In this document: positions 1 through 7,736 of the stretch, one piece after another
Numbering within the stretch: the stretch's first letter is position 1
Layout of the letters: each line of letters starts with the position of its first letter
NCBI GenBank assembly: GCA_024401355.1
Contig: JAKSLF010000011.1
Location: 22,363 to 86,362 of the forward strand
Source: Bacteroidales bacterium
GTDB lineage: Bacteria > Bacteroidota > Bacteroidia > Bacteroidales > Marinilabiliaceae
DNA: 64,000 bases
Direction: 5' to 3'
Made by a program: the position numbers and the translations under genes
The notes under the pieces: model-generated
Told to the model about the DNA's origin: nothing
Seen by the model: the letters and a program-made list of their open reading frames with translations, nothing else
The model's database searches: none

Positions 1-677
1 CCATTACACTTCGTTGTGTCTATTGTCACTTTGAACAATGACACCTTCGAGATAAGACCAAGCAACGAACCAACTGGACATATTGTGTTGCAATACGTTC
101 TTCCGTTTCTCCACGCAAGGATGCCTACACCTACAAGTGTCACCGCTGCAATTACAAGAACTGCTACACTCTTCACCCACACATCTACTTCATAGAACAT
201 GTAGCTGTCATAATGCTCTGCTATCTTTGCCATTACATTGTTGCACAACTCATAAATTGGCTGAACCATCGAGTTGATTATTCTACCAAATGCTGCGTAT
301 GGATCAAGCAATGTCATTATTATATCCAATCCTACAAGACACGCTACGACATATACTGCCATCAATACATATCTCAAGATTGTCTTCGCTGGCGAATAGC
401 TGAATCTGTTCTTCTTCCTCTTTCCTGCTATCCACGAGATAATGTCCTGAGTCACGCCCAACGGACATATCACCGAACAATATAGTCGACCAAACAATAA
501 TGTCAGCACTGCCAATATGGCAAGCACTACAAGGTTTACCGAAAGCACAGCTGGAATCAACTGCATCTTTGCCATCCATCCCAAGTACTGATGCGCCACT
601 CCCGTAAAGTCAAGGAATAGTGCTGTGACACATATAATAAAGATAGCACCTAGCGTTATTCTAATTTTTCGCAACAT
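1..677 (-). CDS. 4Fe-4S-binding integral membrane protein (NapH/CcoG-like), C-terminus cut by window edge
   Basis: The open frame begins at the ATG complementary to 675-677 and runs off the left edge without a stop, so about 225 residues are visible. It starts MLRKIRITLGAIF and has hydrophobic segments near residues 5-22, 40-62, 100-125 and 165-190. Two cysteine motifs, YCSVICPLG (about residue 66) and YCNTICPVG (about residue 194), match the polyferredoxin membrane family of NapH, MauN and CcoG type. These proteins carry electrons between membrane and cytoplasmic or periplasmic partners. The ferredoxin-type 4Fe-4S repeats expected next would lie beyond the edge. The electron donor and acceptor cannot be named. 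It is transcribed in the same direction as nfnAB but separated from it by a terminator, so it is probably its own unit. Confidence 0.8.
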   Translation of the reverse strand, partial: MLRKIRITLGAIFIICVTALFLDFTGVAHQYLGWMAKMQLIPAVLSVNLVVLAILAVLTLLFGRLYCSVICPLGVTQDIISWIAGKRKKNRFSYSPAKTILRYVLMAVYVVACLVGLDIIMTLLDPYAAFGRIINSMVQPIYELCNNVMAKIAEHYDSYMFYEVDVWVKSVAVLVIAAVTLVGVGILAWRNGRTYCNTICPVGSLLGLISKVSLFKVTIDTTKCN

Positions 678-894
678 AAATGTGTAGTTTAATGCATCAA
701 CCTATAGTATAGATGTCAATCTGCAAATTCGCAATTATCATCCATTTATTTTTTCACTTTCAATCAATGCATATATTTTTTTCATGGTTTTTTGTTTCAA
801 GCAAAGATATTGAAAAAAATACTTATCTCCCAAAATTTTGTCCTAAAAATTTCTCGCTATTTCGTACATTTATTACAATCACACAAAAAGACAC

Positions 895-922
895 GGTCGC
901 ATCCCTTCTCAGAGATGCGACC
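895..922 (-). terminator. Rho-independent terminator after nfnB
   Basis: A 9-bp perfect stem (GGTCGCATC pairing with GATGCGACC, 10-nt loop) lies 24 bases beyond the nfnB stop codon. On the minus strand it is followed by GTGTCTTTTTG, a T-rich tail. Confidence 0.8.
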
Positions 923-945
923 GCTATTTATTTGTTTTTGTCTAC

Positions 946-2412
946 TTACTTCTTCAAGTATTCGTCCATTGAAGCAGCAGCCTTTCTACCGTCACCCTTT
1001 GCAAGGATAACTGTAGCACCACCACGAACGATATCACCACCTGCAAATACGTCCTCCTTTGTTGTCTGGAGTGCGTCGTTTGCTTCAAGTGTACCCTTCT
1101 GAGTTGTGTGAAGCTCTGGATGCGCTGTTGGGATAAGTGGGTTTGGCGATACACCAACGCTCACTACTACCATGTCTGTGTCAAGCAATACTGTCTTGCC
1201 CTCTACTGGCACTGGACTACGACGACCACGCTCGTCTGGCTCGCCAAGCTCCATCACCTGAAGCTCTACCTGCTTTACGCGGCCCTTCTCGTCTGCTATA
1301 TACTGTATTGGGTTGTGCAAAAGCATAAATTCTATGCCCTCTTCCTGTGCATGCTTGATCTCTTCCTTACGTGCTGGCATCTCGTCCATCGAACGACGAT
1401 ATACAAGATATACATGCTCTGCACCAAGTCTCTTTGCTGTACGTACCGAGTCCATAGCTGTGTTACCACCACCTACTACTACTACGTTCTTGCCGAAGAA
1501 TACTGGTGTATCTTTCTTTGGATCTGCTGCACCCATCAAGTTTACTCGTGTCAAGTACTCGTTCGAGCTCATGATGCCGATTGAGTTCTCACCAGGAATG
1601 TTCATGAAGCGTGGAAGACCTGCACCCGAACCTACAAAGAAGCCCTTGAAGCCCTCTGCTCTGAGGTCGTCCATTGTTGCTGTCTTGCCTACGATGAAGT
1701 CTGGCTCAAACTTAACACCCATCTTACGCATGTTCTCGATTTCTGCCTCTACTATTGAGTTTGGCAAACGGAACTCTGGAATACCATACTTCAATACACC
1801 GCCGATTTCATGCAATGCCTCGAATACTGTTACGTCATATCCCTTCTTTGCCATCTCACCAGCAAATGTCAAGCCTGCAGGACCCGAACCGATTGCTGCA
1901 ACCTTTATGCCGTTGGCTGCTGCCATCTCTGGCACTGCCATCTTGCCCGAGTTGCGCTCGTAGTCTGCTGCAAAACGCTCGAGGTAGCCAATTGCTACGG
2001 CTGGCTTCTTGCTCTTTGTATATGTACACTGGCTCTCACACTGCTTCTCCTGTGGACATACTCGACCACATACTGCTGGAAGTGATGATGTGTTCTTGAT
2101 TGTCTTGATTGCTTCAGCAAATTCACCACGCTCTATGTTCTTGATGAACTTAGGGATGTTGATTTCTACTGGACAACCGTTCATACAGCCTGGGTTTGGA
2201 CAGTCAAGGCAACGCTTTGCCTCCTGCTGTGCCTGTGCAAGTGTCAAACCTTCGTTTACCTCTACATACGACTTGTTACGGATGTTTGGGTCAACCTCTG
2301 ACATCTTTACACGCTCGATTGCCATACGATCCTTTGGAGAGATTGCCTTGCGCAAATCTGCACGCCAGCTCTCTTCACGCTCTGCCTTTAGTATATCTAG
2401 ATTTATTGCCAT
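946..2412 (-). CDS. nfnB: NADH-dependent ferredoxin:NADP+ oxidoreductase, subunit beta (NfnB/GltD-like)
   Basis: This is the large flavoprotein subunit of the electron-bifurcating transhydrogenase. With NfnA it couples reduced ferredoxin plus NADH to the reduction of two NADP+ in the cytoplasm. The N-terminus holds the GltD-type iron-sulfur cysteines (CLDCPNPGC, CGRVCPQ, CESQC, about residues 70-130). An FAD-binding GSGPAGL motif lies near residue 175 and an NADPH-binding GGGNTAMD near residue 315. The 488-residue length fits NfnB or a glutamate synthase small subunit. The adjacent NfnA-type gene, and the lack of a gltB gene next to it, favour Nfn. The ATG at 2412 is preferred over an upstream TTG at 2421, which lies in a heptamer repeat. 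No Shine-Dalgarno sequence is visible. A stand-alone GltD is the alternative. Confidence 0.9.
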   Translation of the reverse strand: MAINLDILKAEREESWRADLRKAISPKDRMAIERVKMSEVDPNIRNKSYVEVNEGLTLAQAQQEAKRCLDCPNPGCMNGCPVEINIPKFIKNIERGEFAEAIKTIKNTSSLPAVCGRVCPQEKQCESQCTYTKSKKPAVAIGYLERFAADYERNSGKMAVPEMAAANGIKVAAIGSGPAGLTFAGEMAKKGYDVTVFEALHEIGGVLKYGIPEFRLPNSIVEAEIENMRKMGVKFEPDFIVGKTATMDDLRAEGFKGFFVGSGAGLPRFMNIPGENSIGIMSSNEYLTRVNLMGAADPKKDTPVFFGKNVVVVGGGNTAMDSVRTAKRLGAEHVYLVYRRSMDEMPARKEEIKHAQEEGIEFMLLHNPIQYIADEKGRVKQVELQVMELGEPDERGRRSPVPVEGKTVLLDTDMVVVSVGVSPNPLIPTAHPELHTTQKGTLEANDALQTTKEDVFAGGDIVRGGATVILAKGDGRKAAASMDEYLKK

Positions 2413-2440
2413 AATTTTCAATTATCAATTTTCAATTATC
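2413..2440 (-). repeat. Four-unit heptamer array between nfnA and nfnB
   Basis: On the minus strand four 7-bp units alternate AATTGAT, AATTGAA, AATTGAT, AATTGAA. They begin in the nfnA stop codon (TGA at 2439-2441) and end next to the nfnB ATG, so they fill the whole intergenic gap and the position of the nfnB ribosome-binding region. A matching four-unit array occurs at 49573-49600. Confidence 0.85.
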
Positions 2441-3269
2441 AATTCTGTGCTGCCTTCCACGCTTCCATTGCTGCTGCTTCCTCAGCCTTGTAGCTCGCCA
2501 TACGTGCCAACATGCCGTCCCAGTCTACCTGATGTGCATCAAACTCTGGACCGTCTACGCAGACAAACTTGGTCTTGCCACCTACTGTTACACGGCATGC
2601 ACCACACATTCCTGTGCCGTCCACCATGATTGTGTTGAGGCTGACTACTGTTGGGATGTCATACTTCTTTGTTGTGAGAGCACCAAACTTCATCATGATT
2701 GCTGGACCGATTACCACTGCCTCTGACACTTTCTCACGACCTATGACTTCTTCCATACCTACAGTTACTACACCCTGCTTGCCGTATGAACCATCGTCTG
2801 TCATGATGATTACTTCGTCTGCACTCTTACGCACTTCCTCTTCAAGGATGATAAGGTCCTTTGTACGTGCTGCCAATACAGCTACTACTCTGTTGCCCGC
2901 TGCCTTGTGTGCCTGGATGATTGGCAAAAGTGGAGCTACACCTACACCACCACCACAGCAAAGCACTGTGCCGTCCTGCTTCTCGATCTTTGTTGCCTGA
3001 CCAAGTGGTCCTACTACGTCTGTGATATAGTCACCTACATTCAGATTGAAAAGCTTGTTTGTCGAAACGCCTATGCGCTGTACTACAAGTGTGATTGTTC
3101 CCTTCTCTACATCGCTTGCTGCGATTGTCAAAGGTATACGCTCGCCGTCTTCGCCAATTCGAATGATTACAAAATGACCTGCACGACGTGACTTGGCAAT
3201 GCGTGGAGCCTCTACAACGAACTTCACTACATTAGCGGAAAACTGTTCCTTACCAACGATTTTGTTCAT
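2439..3269 (-). CDS. nfnA: NADH-dependent ferredoxin:NADP+ oxidoreductase, subunit alpha (NfnA)
   Basis: A 276-residue protein of the ferredoxin reductase-like FAD/NAD family (dihydroorotate dehydrogenase electron-transfer subunit type). It has a beta-barrel FAD domain (residues 1-95), then the NAD-binding motif CGGGVGVAPLLP near residue 105. A C-terminal 2Fe-2S site has cysteines in GTGMCGACRVTVGG and KFVCVDGPEFD (about residues 218-242). In Nfn complexes this subunit binds NADH and passes electrons to NfnB. It is the first gene of the pair and is likely co-transcribed and translationally linked with nfnB, 26 bp away. A one-mismatch Bacteroidetes -7 box (GATATTTG on the minus strand) lies near 3353-3360. 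PyrK would be the alternative, but no pyrD is adjacent. Confidence 0.88.
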   Translation of the reverse strand: MNKIVGKEQFSANVVKFVVEAPRIAKSRRAGHFVIIRIGEDGERIPLTIAASDVEKGTITLVVQRIGVSTNKLFNLNVGDYITDVVGPLGQATKIEKQDGTVLCCGGGVGVAPLLPIIQAHKAAGNRVVAVLAARTKDLIILEEEVRKSADEVIIMTDDGSYGKQGVVTVGMEEVIGREKVSEAVVIGPAIMMKFGALTTKKYDIPTVVSLNTIMVDGTGMCGACRVTVGGKTKFVCVDGPEFDAHQVDWDGMLARMASYKAEEAAAMEAWKAAQN

Positions 3270-3564
3270 ATCTATTCTTTAGTTTTATTTCCTTTTTTCT
3301 GTTCTTTTGAGCTTTCTAGGCCTACTTTCTTCTTTAGCCAACAGAAAATCTCGACAAATATCGGCATTATTTACCGATTAACCATTATTATATACCTATT
3401 TATATATATTCTAAACTATTCAAACCACACCAACACTCGCAATATAACACTCTACCCTCTTCTTTTGATTACAATCTGACACACAATCCCATCATTCACT
3501 TACAAAAAACTCACTCTTCCCCATCTGCATACGTGTTTTGCGTAATTTAACTTTCACCCTCTTC

Positions 3565-4827
3565 CTACTTCTTCATGCTCTCCATTTTGCCCATGAAGAG
3601 TATCGCTCCTGTGCTGTTCTCTTTGATGGCATAGACAAATGGTTTGTCCGCATGAAATTTCGCAGGTTCTTCTATCTCTGGCAGCGCTGTACATGTCATT
3701 TCAATCACTGTAACTGCCGCTGCTTCCGTTCCCTCTTCATCCACTTTTATAAAGGTGACTTGGTTTACATTTCCTATATATAATTCCTCATCACTCATCT
3801 TGCCAAATTTGGCTTTCGATGCCTGAAACGCGTCTTTCATTCCAAGCGCTTTCAAGTCGTCTGTAAGACTGCGGTTATAGCTCAACTCAAATTTTGGCAA
3901 CCAGAGGTCTACTTCTTTTTTCCTCATGCTTCGGTTCACACCGCTCCAGTTTTCTGTCATCTCTTCTACCGCCTCACCAAACGACACTCCGTCTTTAGGC
4001 ATGGCAAGCACCATCGAGTATGACTTGTTGCCGTATGGCAATTCTACGGTTTTCACTTTATCTGTTTCGCCATAGTAGTGCTTCTCAAAGTCTTTCATCA
4101 TGGCTACTTTCTGCGATGTGCCGTCCACATTGGTGAAGGTCTCGTCTTTCGTGTTCGACTTCTCGAATGGATCACTCCACATTCCTTTGAAGTACAAGGC
4201 GTTGATCAGCATCGACCTCAGCGCACTCAGGTCTTCCACTACTTTGTTTATGCATCCATGAGTCTTCTCGCTGCACCAGCCGTTGACGACTTCCGCACTA
4301 CTCTTGTCAAGGAAGTCCAGCGTTCTGGTCTCAGCGTCAAATGTCTTCTTGTTCTGCTCTACATATTCTTTCTTGAACGAGAAGCTCTTGTCTGCCCACA
4401 TCGAGTTCGCTATCTCTACTTTTGTGGTCTTGTCCATTCCCTCTAGAGCAGCTATCATCACTTTGTTATAGCTGTTCATCTCTTCCATGGTCAAGCCTTC
4501 GTAGCCCAGCACGGCAAGCATCTCTTCCTGAGTGTTCCCCTCCGCACCGTTCAACGCCATAGACAACGCTATCTGAGCCGAGAGTGGCGACAGGAATATG
4601 TTTCCCTTGTCTTTCAGAGCCTGCTTCATGAATCTCAACGAGAATTTCAAGGCTGCATCGTTTACTACCGCCTCTTCTTTGCTTAGCTCTATGCGCGATG
4701 GCTCTACCACCTCACCTATTTCTCGCCATTGACTAGGAATCTTACTGCCCATTTCTTCTTTTTCTTCACACGACGACGATGTCATTATCACACCGCCTAT
4801 CAACGGATATATCCACTCTCTTTTCAT
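3565..4827 (-). CDS. Serpin-family protease inhibitor, predicted lipoprotein
   Basis: A 420-residue serpin. A signal segment ends in the lipobox-like MTSSSC, cysteine about residue 20, so the protein is probably lipid-anchored and surface-exposed or periplasmic. The serpin core is seen in NALYFKGMWSDPF (about residue 210) and the C-terminal FVYAIKENSTGAILFMGK. The reactive-loop hinge EEGTEAAAVT (about residue 362) has small residues at P12-P10, as inhibitory serpins require. Counting 17 residues from the hinge puts P1-P1' near Thr-Ala in EMTCTAL, which would suit an elastase- or subtilisin-like protease; this is inference. The gene is last in a ftsY-rimO-(171-residue protein)-serpin run, 13 bp after the preceding gene. 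Possible targets are host or competitor proteases, or the cell's own. Confidence 0.9.
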   Translation of the reverse strand: MKREWIYPLIGGVIMTSSSCEEKEEMGSKIPSQWREIGEVVEPSRIELSKEEAVVNDAALKFSLRFMKQALKDKGNIFLSPLSAQIALSMALNGAEGNTQEEMLAVLGYEGLTMEEMNSYNKVMIAALEGMDKTTKVEIANSMWADKSFSFKKEYVEQNKKTFDAETRTLDFLDKSSAEVVNGWCSEKTHGCINKVVEDLSALRSMLINALYFKGMWSDPFEKSNTKDETFTNVDGTSQKVAMMKDFEKHYYGETDKVKTVELPYGNKSYSMVLAMPKDGVSFGEAVEEMTENWSGVNRSMRKKEVDLWLPKFELSYNRSLTDDLKALGMKDAFQASKAKFGKMSDEELYIGNVNQVTFIKVDEEGTEAAAVTVIEMTCTALPEIEEPAKFHADKPFVYAIKENSTGAILFMGKMESMKK

Positions 4828-4840
4828 TTCTCTGCCCTTT

Positions 4841-5356
4841 TTATTTAGGCCACTTTATGGTGTCTGCATCTATCCACTGTGGACCAACTTGTATTGTTCC
4901 AAGTGTTTCGTCGTCAAACCACAATGTCACGTTCTGCTCTTCGTATGTATAGGCTGTTGTGCCCTTGTTCTCTTCGTCAAGCTCGTCCGCAAGGTCTTCT
5001 TCCATTGGCTCGTCCCATCCTGCTGCTTCAAGCACTTTCAAGGCTTCCTCTTTCGCCATGCCTACTCTCACTTTGCCCTCAAGAACAAACATGTCGTTGT
5101 CAAACGAGATCTCTGTCATCTTATATTTGTACTCCTTGTCAAACGACATCGAGAAGCCGTCCATGTCATAGTACAACACGGTCACTTTGTCATTTGGGTC
5201 GTCGCCATAGTTCGCGTCTTCCTCTATCTCGTCTGGCTGACCAAGCATTTCAATTACGGCTTCTTTGCTCATGCCGAATTTTATCTTGCCAAAACCAACG
5301 CCAGGCACTATCTTGTAGTCTTCGTCTGTAAGACTCTCCATTTTCTTGTTTGCCAT
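4841..5356 (-). CDS. Small acidic protein with two FGMSKEE-like repeats, unknown function
   Basis: A 171-residue acidic protein without a signal peptide or membrane segment. Two internal repeats can be aligned: GKIKFGMSKEAVIEMLGQPDE (about residues 23-43) and KVRVGMAKEEALKVLEAAGWDEP (about 96-118). Both resemble the G-x-S-x-x-E-V-x-x-x-L-G-x-P-D pattern of small bacterial repeat proteins of the SmpA/OmlA-like or DUF-type fold. No catalytic motif is seen. It sits 40 bp downstream of rimO and 13 bp upstream of the serpin, so it is likely co-transcribed with both. A second in-frame ATG five codons later (MESLTDED) is possible. I do not recognise a specific family. Confidence 0.75.
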   Translation of the reverse strand: MANKKMESLTDEDYKIVPGVGFGKIKFGMSKEAVIEMLGQPDEIEEDANYGDDPNDKVTVLYYDMDGFSMSFDKEYKYKMTEISFDNDMFVLEGKVRVGMAKEEALKVLEAAGWDEPMEEDLADELDEENKGTTAYTYEEQNVTLWFDDETLGTIQVGPQWIDADTIKWPK

Positions 5357-5396
5357 TTTCTTATTCCTTTTTATATAATATGTATGTTTCTTTCTT

Positions 5397-6698
5397 TTAA
5401 TATTTCGCTATAAGGTCATACTCTTCCGCACTTGTTATCTCTACTTCATACATCTCTCCCACTTTCATCTCTTTCTCCGTCTCTATTATCACTTCCGGAT
5501 CCACTTCCGGCGAGTCAAATTCCGTTCTGCCAGCATAGCCACCTTCTTCTTCCCTGTCTATTATCACTCTCATCTTCTTTCCTATCTTCTCGTTGTTTAT
5601 CTCCTGACTTATCTCGCTCTGTATCTCCATTATCTCATCTGCTCGCTTCTGCTTCACGTCGTCTGGCACATCGTCCTCATAGTTCTTATAACTATAGGTA
5701 TCTTCTTCGTGCGAGTATGGGAACACTCCAAGTCTCTCAAATTTCACTTCTCTGATAAACTCTTTCAGCTCCTCAAAGTCGGCTTCCGTCTCACCCGGAT
5801 GACCTGCTATGAATGTAGTCCTTATATGTATGCCAGGCACCTGCTCCCTTATCTCTTTCAGCAGCTCTACCATCTGCTCTTTCGTTATCTTGCGTCTCAT
5901 CTTCTTCAGCATGTTGTCGCTGATATGCTGGAATGCAAGGTCCAGATATTTGCAGATGTTCTTGTGCTTGGCCATAACTGGCAACAAATCTTTCGGGAAT
6001 CCCGCCGGATACGCATAGTGCAGTCTTATCCACTCTATGCCTTCCACCTGAGCCATCTTGTCCACAAGTTCTGCCAACTTGTTCTCTTTATATAGGTCTG
6101 TACCATACGACGACAAGTCCTGGGCTATCACCTGTATCTCTTTCACTCCGTCTTTCGCCAGCTTCTCTACTTCACCCAATATCTCCTCCATAGGTCTCGA
6201 GGTGTGTCTTCCCGTGATTAGCGGTATCGCACAATACGAACACATCCTGTTGCATCCCTCCGATATCTTCAGGTAAGCATAGTGTCCCGGCGTTGTCACG
6301 CTTCGCTCACTCATCAGGTCTCGTCTGTATGTGGCACCCAATTCTGTCACTATGCCGTTCCAGTCAAATTTTCCGTAGAATTTGTCCACCTCCGGTATGC
6401 TCTCTGTCAAGTCTTCTCTGTATCGCTCCGACAAGCATCCCATCACATACAACTTCTTTATCCTTCCCTTTTTCTTCAGCTTCGCAAATTGCAATATGGT
6501 CTCTATCGACTCCTCTTTTGCATCACCGATAAAGCCACATGTGTTTATCACTACAACTTCCCCCTTAGGCTTCTCAGCATCATGCGTCACTCTGATGTTG
6601 TTGGCTTTCAACTGAGCCATCAGCCTCTCGCTGTCTATCAGGTTTTTCGAGCAGCCTAACGATACTATATCTACGGTCTTGAATGTTCCTGCGTTCAT
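5397..6698 (-). CDS. rimO: Ribosomal protein S12 methylthiotransferase RimO
   Basis: A radical-SAM enzyme that adds a methylthio group to the conserved aspartate of ribosomal protein S12. N-terminal domain (UPF0004) cysteines are at LGCSKN, INTCGFI and MGCLSER (about residues 15-90). The radical-SAM triad CNRMCSYC is near residue 149. A C-terminal TRAM domain contains the GRTEFDSPEVD pattern typical of RimO rather than MiaB. Length (433) is normal. It lies 18 bp after ftsY, the usual Bacteroidales order. Confidence 0.95.
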   Translation of the reverse strand: MNAGTFKTVDIVSLGCSKNLIDSERLMAQLKANNIRVTHDAEKPKGEVVVINTCGFIGDAKEESIETILQFAKLKKKGRIKKLYVMGCLSERYREDLTESIPEVDKFYGKFDWNGIVTELGATYRRDLMSERSVTTPGHYAYLKISEGCNRMCSYCAIPLITGRHTSRPMEEILGEVEKLAKDGVKEIQVIAQDLSSYGTDLYKENKLAELVDKMAQVEGIEWIRLHYAYPAGFPKDLLPVMAKHKNICKYLDLAFQHISDNMLKKMRRKITKEQMVELLKEIREQVPGIHIRTTFIAGHPGETEADFEELKEFIREVKFERLGVFPYSHEEDTYSYKNYEDDVPDDVKQKRADEIMEIQSEISQEINNEKIGKKMRVIIDREEEGGYAGRTEFDSPEVDPEVIIETEKEMKVGEMYEVEITSAEEYDLIAKY

Positions 6699-6716
6699 CT
6701 CTTATCTCTTCAAGCG

Positions 6717-7670
6717 TTAGTTAAACAACGACTCCACAAATGTCTTTTTGTCAAACACTTGCAAATCATCTATTCCTTCACCAACACCGATATATTTTAC
6801 TGGTATCGAGAACTGGTCCGATACGCCTATCACTACTCCACCCTTTGCCGTGCCGTCCAACTTGGTTACAGCCAATGCAGTGACTTCTGTTGCTGCCGTG
6901 AACTGCTTCACCTGCTCAAAGGCATTCTGACCTGTCGATCCATCTATCACCAACATCACTTCATGTGGCGCTGTCGAAACCACTTTCTTCATCACGTTCT
7001 TTATCTTCGATAGCTCGTTCATCAAGCCTATCTTGTTGTGCAGACGTCCTGCTGTGTCTATTATCACTACGTCCGCACCCTGAGCTTTGGCCGACTGCAA
7101 TGTGTCAAATGCTACCGATGCAGGATCCGAACCCATCTGCTGCTTTATAATAGGTATATCAACTCGCTTAGCCCACACTTCCAACTGCTCTATCGCTGCC
7201 GCACGGAAGGTATCTGCCGCACCAAGCACCACTTTCTTGCCGGCTTTCTTGAATTTGTTCGCCAACTTGCCTATCGTCGTGGTCTTGCCTACGCCGTTTA
7301 CTCCGACTACCATTATAACGTATGGTTCCCCAGTCTGTGGAGTGTCAAAGTCCTTTGCATCGCTCTTCTCATTCTCCGCCAACAACTGACCAATCTCGTC
7401 CTTCAAGATGCCGTTCAGCTCATCTGTGCCCATATAGCCGTCTTTCTTCACTCTGGCTTCTATGCGCTCTATTATCTTTAGCGTTGTGTCTACGCCAACG
7501 TCACTCGTTATCAACACTTCCTCAAGATTGTCCAGCACATCATCATCCACTTTGTTCTTGCCCATTATGGCACGAGCCAACTTGCTGAACAACCCCTCCT
7601 TCGTCTTCGTCAGACCCTGGTTGAGCGTCTCCTTGTTTTCCTTGCTTTTAAATATCGAAAATAATCCCAT
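6717..7670 (-). CDS. ftsY: Signal recognition particle receptor FtsY
   Basis: The SRP GTPase receptor that docks ribosome-SRP complexes at the membrane. It has an N-domain (residues 1-100) and a G-domain with P-loop GVNGVGKTTTIGK, DTFRAAAIEQL, DTAGRLHNK and TKLDGTAKGG. At 317 residues it is the short form without a long acidic A-domain. In many Bacteroidales ftsY follows rpmB-rpmG and a small DUF4295 gene; here the C39 ABC exporter sits upstream instead. A -7 box at 7715-7722 suggests its own promoter. Confidence 0.96.
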   Translation of the reverse strand: MGLFSIFKSKENKETLNQGLTKTKEGLFSKLARAIMGKNKVDDDVLDNLEEVLITSDVGVDTTLKIIERIEARVKKDGYMGTDELNGILKDEIGQLLAENEKSDAKDFDTPQTGEPYVIMVVGVNGVGKTTTIGKLANKFKKAGKKVVLGAADTFRAAAIEQLEVWAKRVDIPIIKQQMGSDPASVAFDTLQSAKAQGADVVIIDTAGRLHNKIGLMNELSKIKNVMKKVVSTAPHEVMLVIDGSTGQNAFEQVKQFTAATEVTALAVTKLDGTAKGGVVIGVSDQFSIPVKYIGVGEGIDDLQVFDKKTFVESLFN

Positions 7671-7714
7671 GGTGATATAATAGATTCTTTCTTTTTTCTA
7701 CGTGAGTATTTTTG

Positions 7715-7722
7715 CAAAGTTA
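7715..7722 (-). promoter_or_regulatory. Candidate Bacteroidetes -7 box for the ftsY operon
   Basis: TAACTTTG on the minus strand, 45 bp before the ftsY ATG, matches TAnnTTTG. No convincing -33 TTTG is seen at the right distance. Confidence 0.5.
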
Positions 7723-7736
7723 TAAAATTCCCGCCT

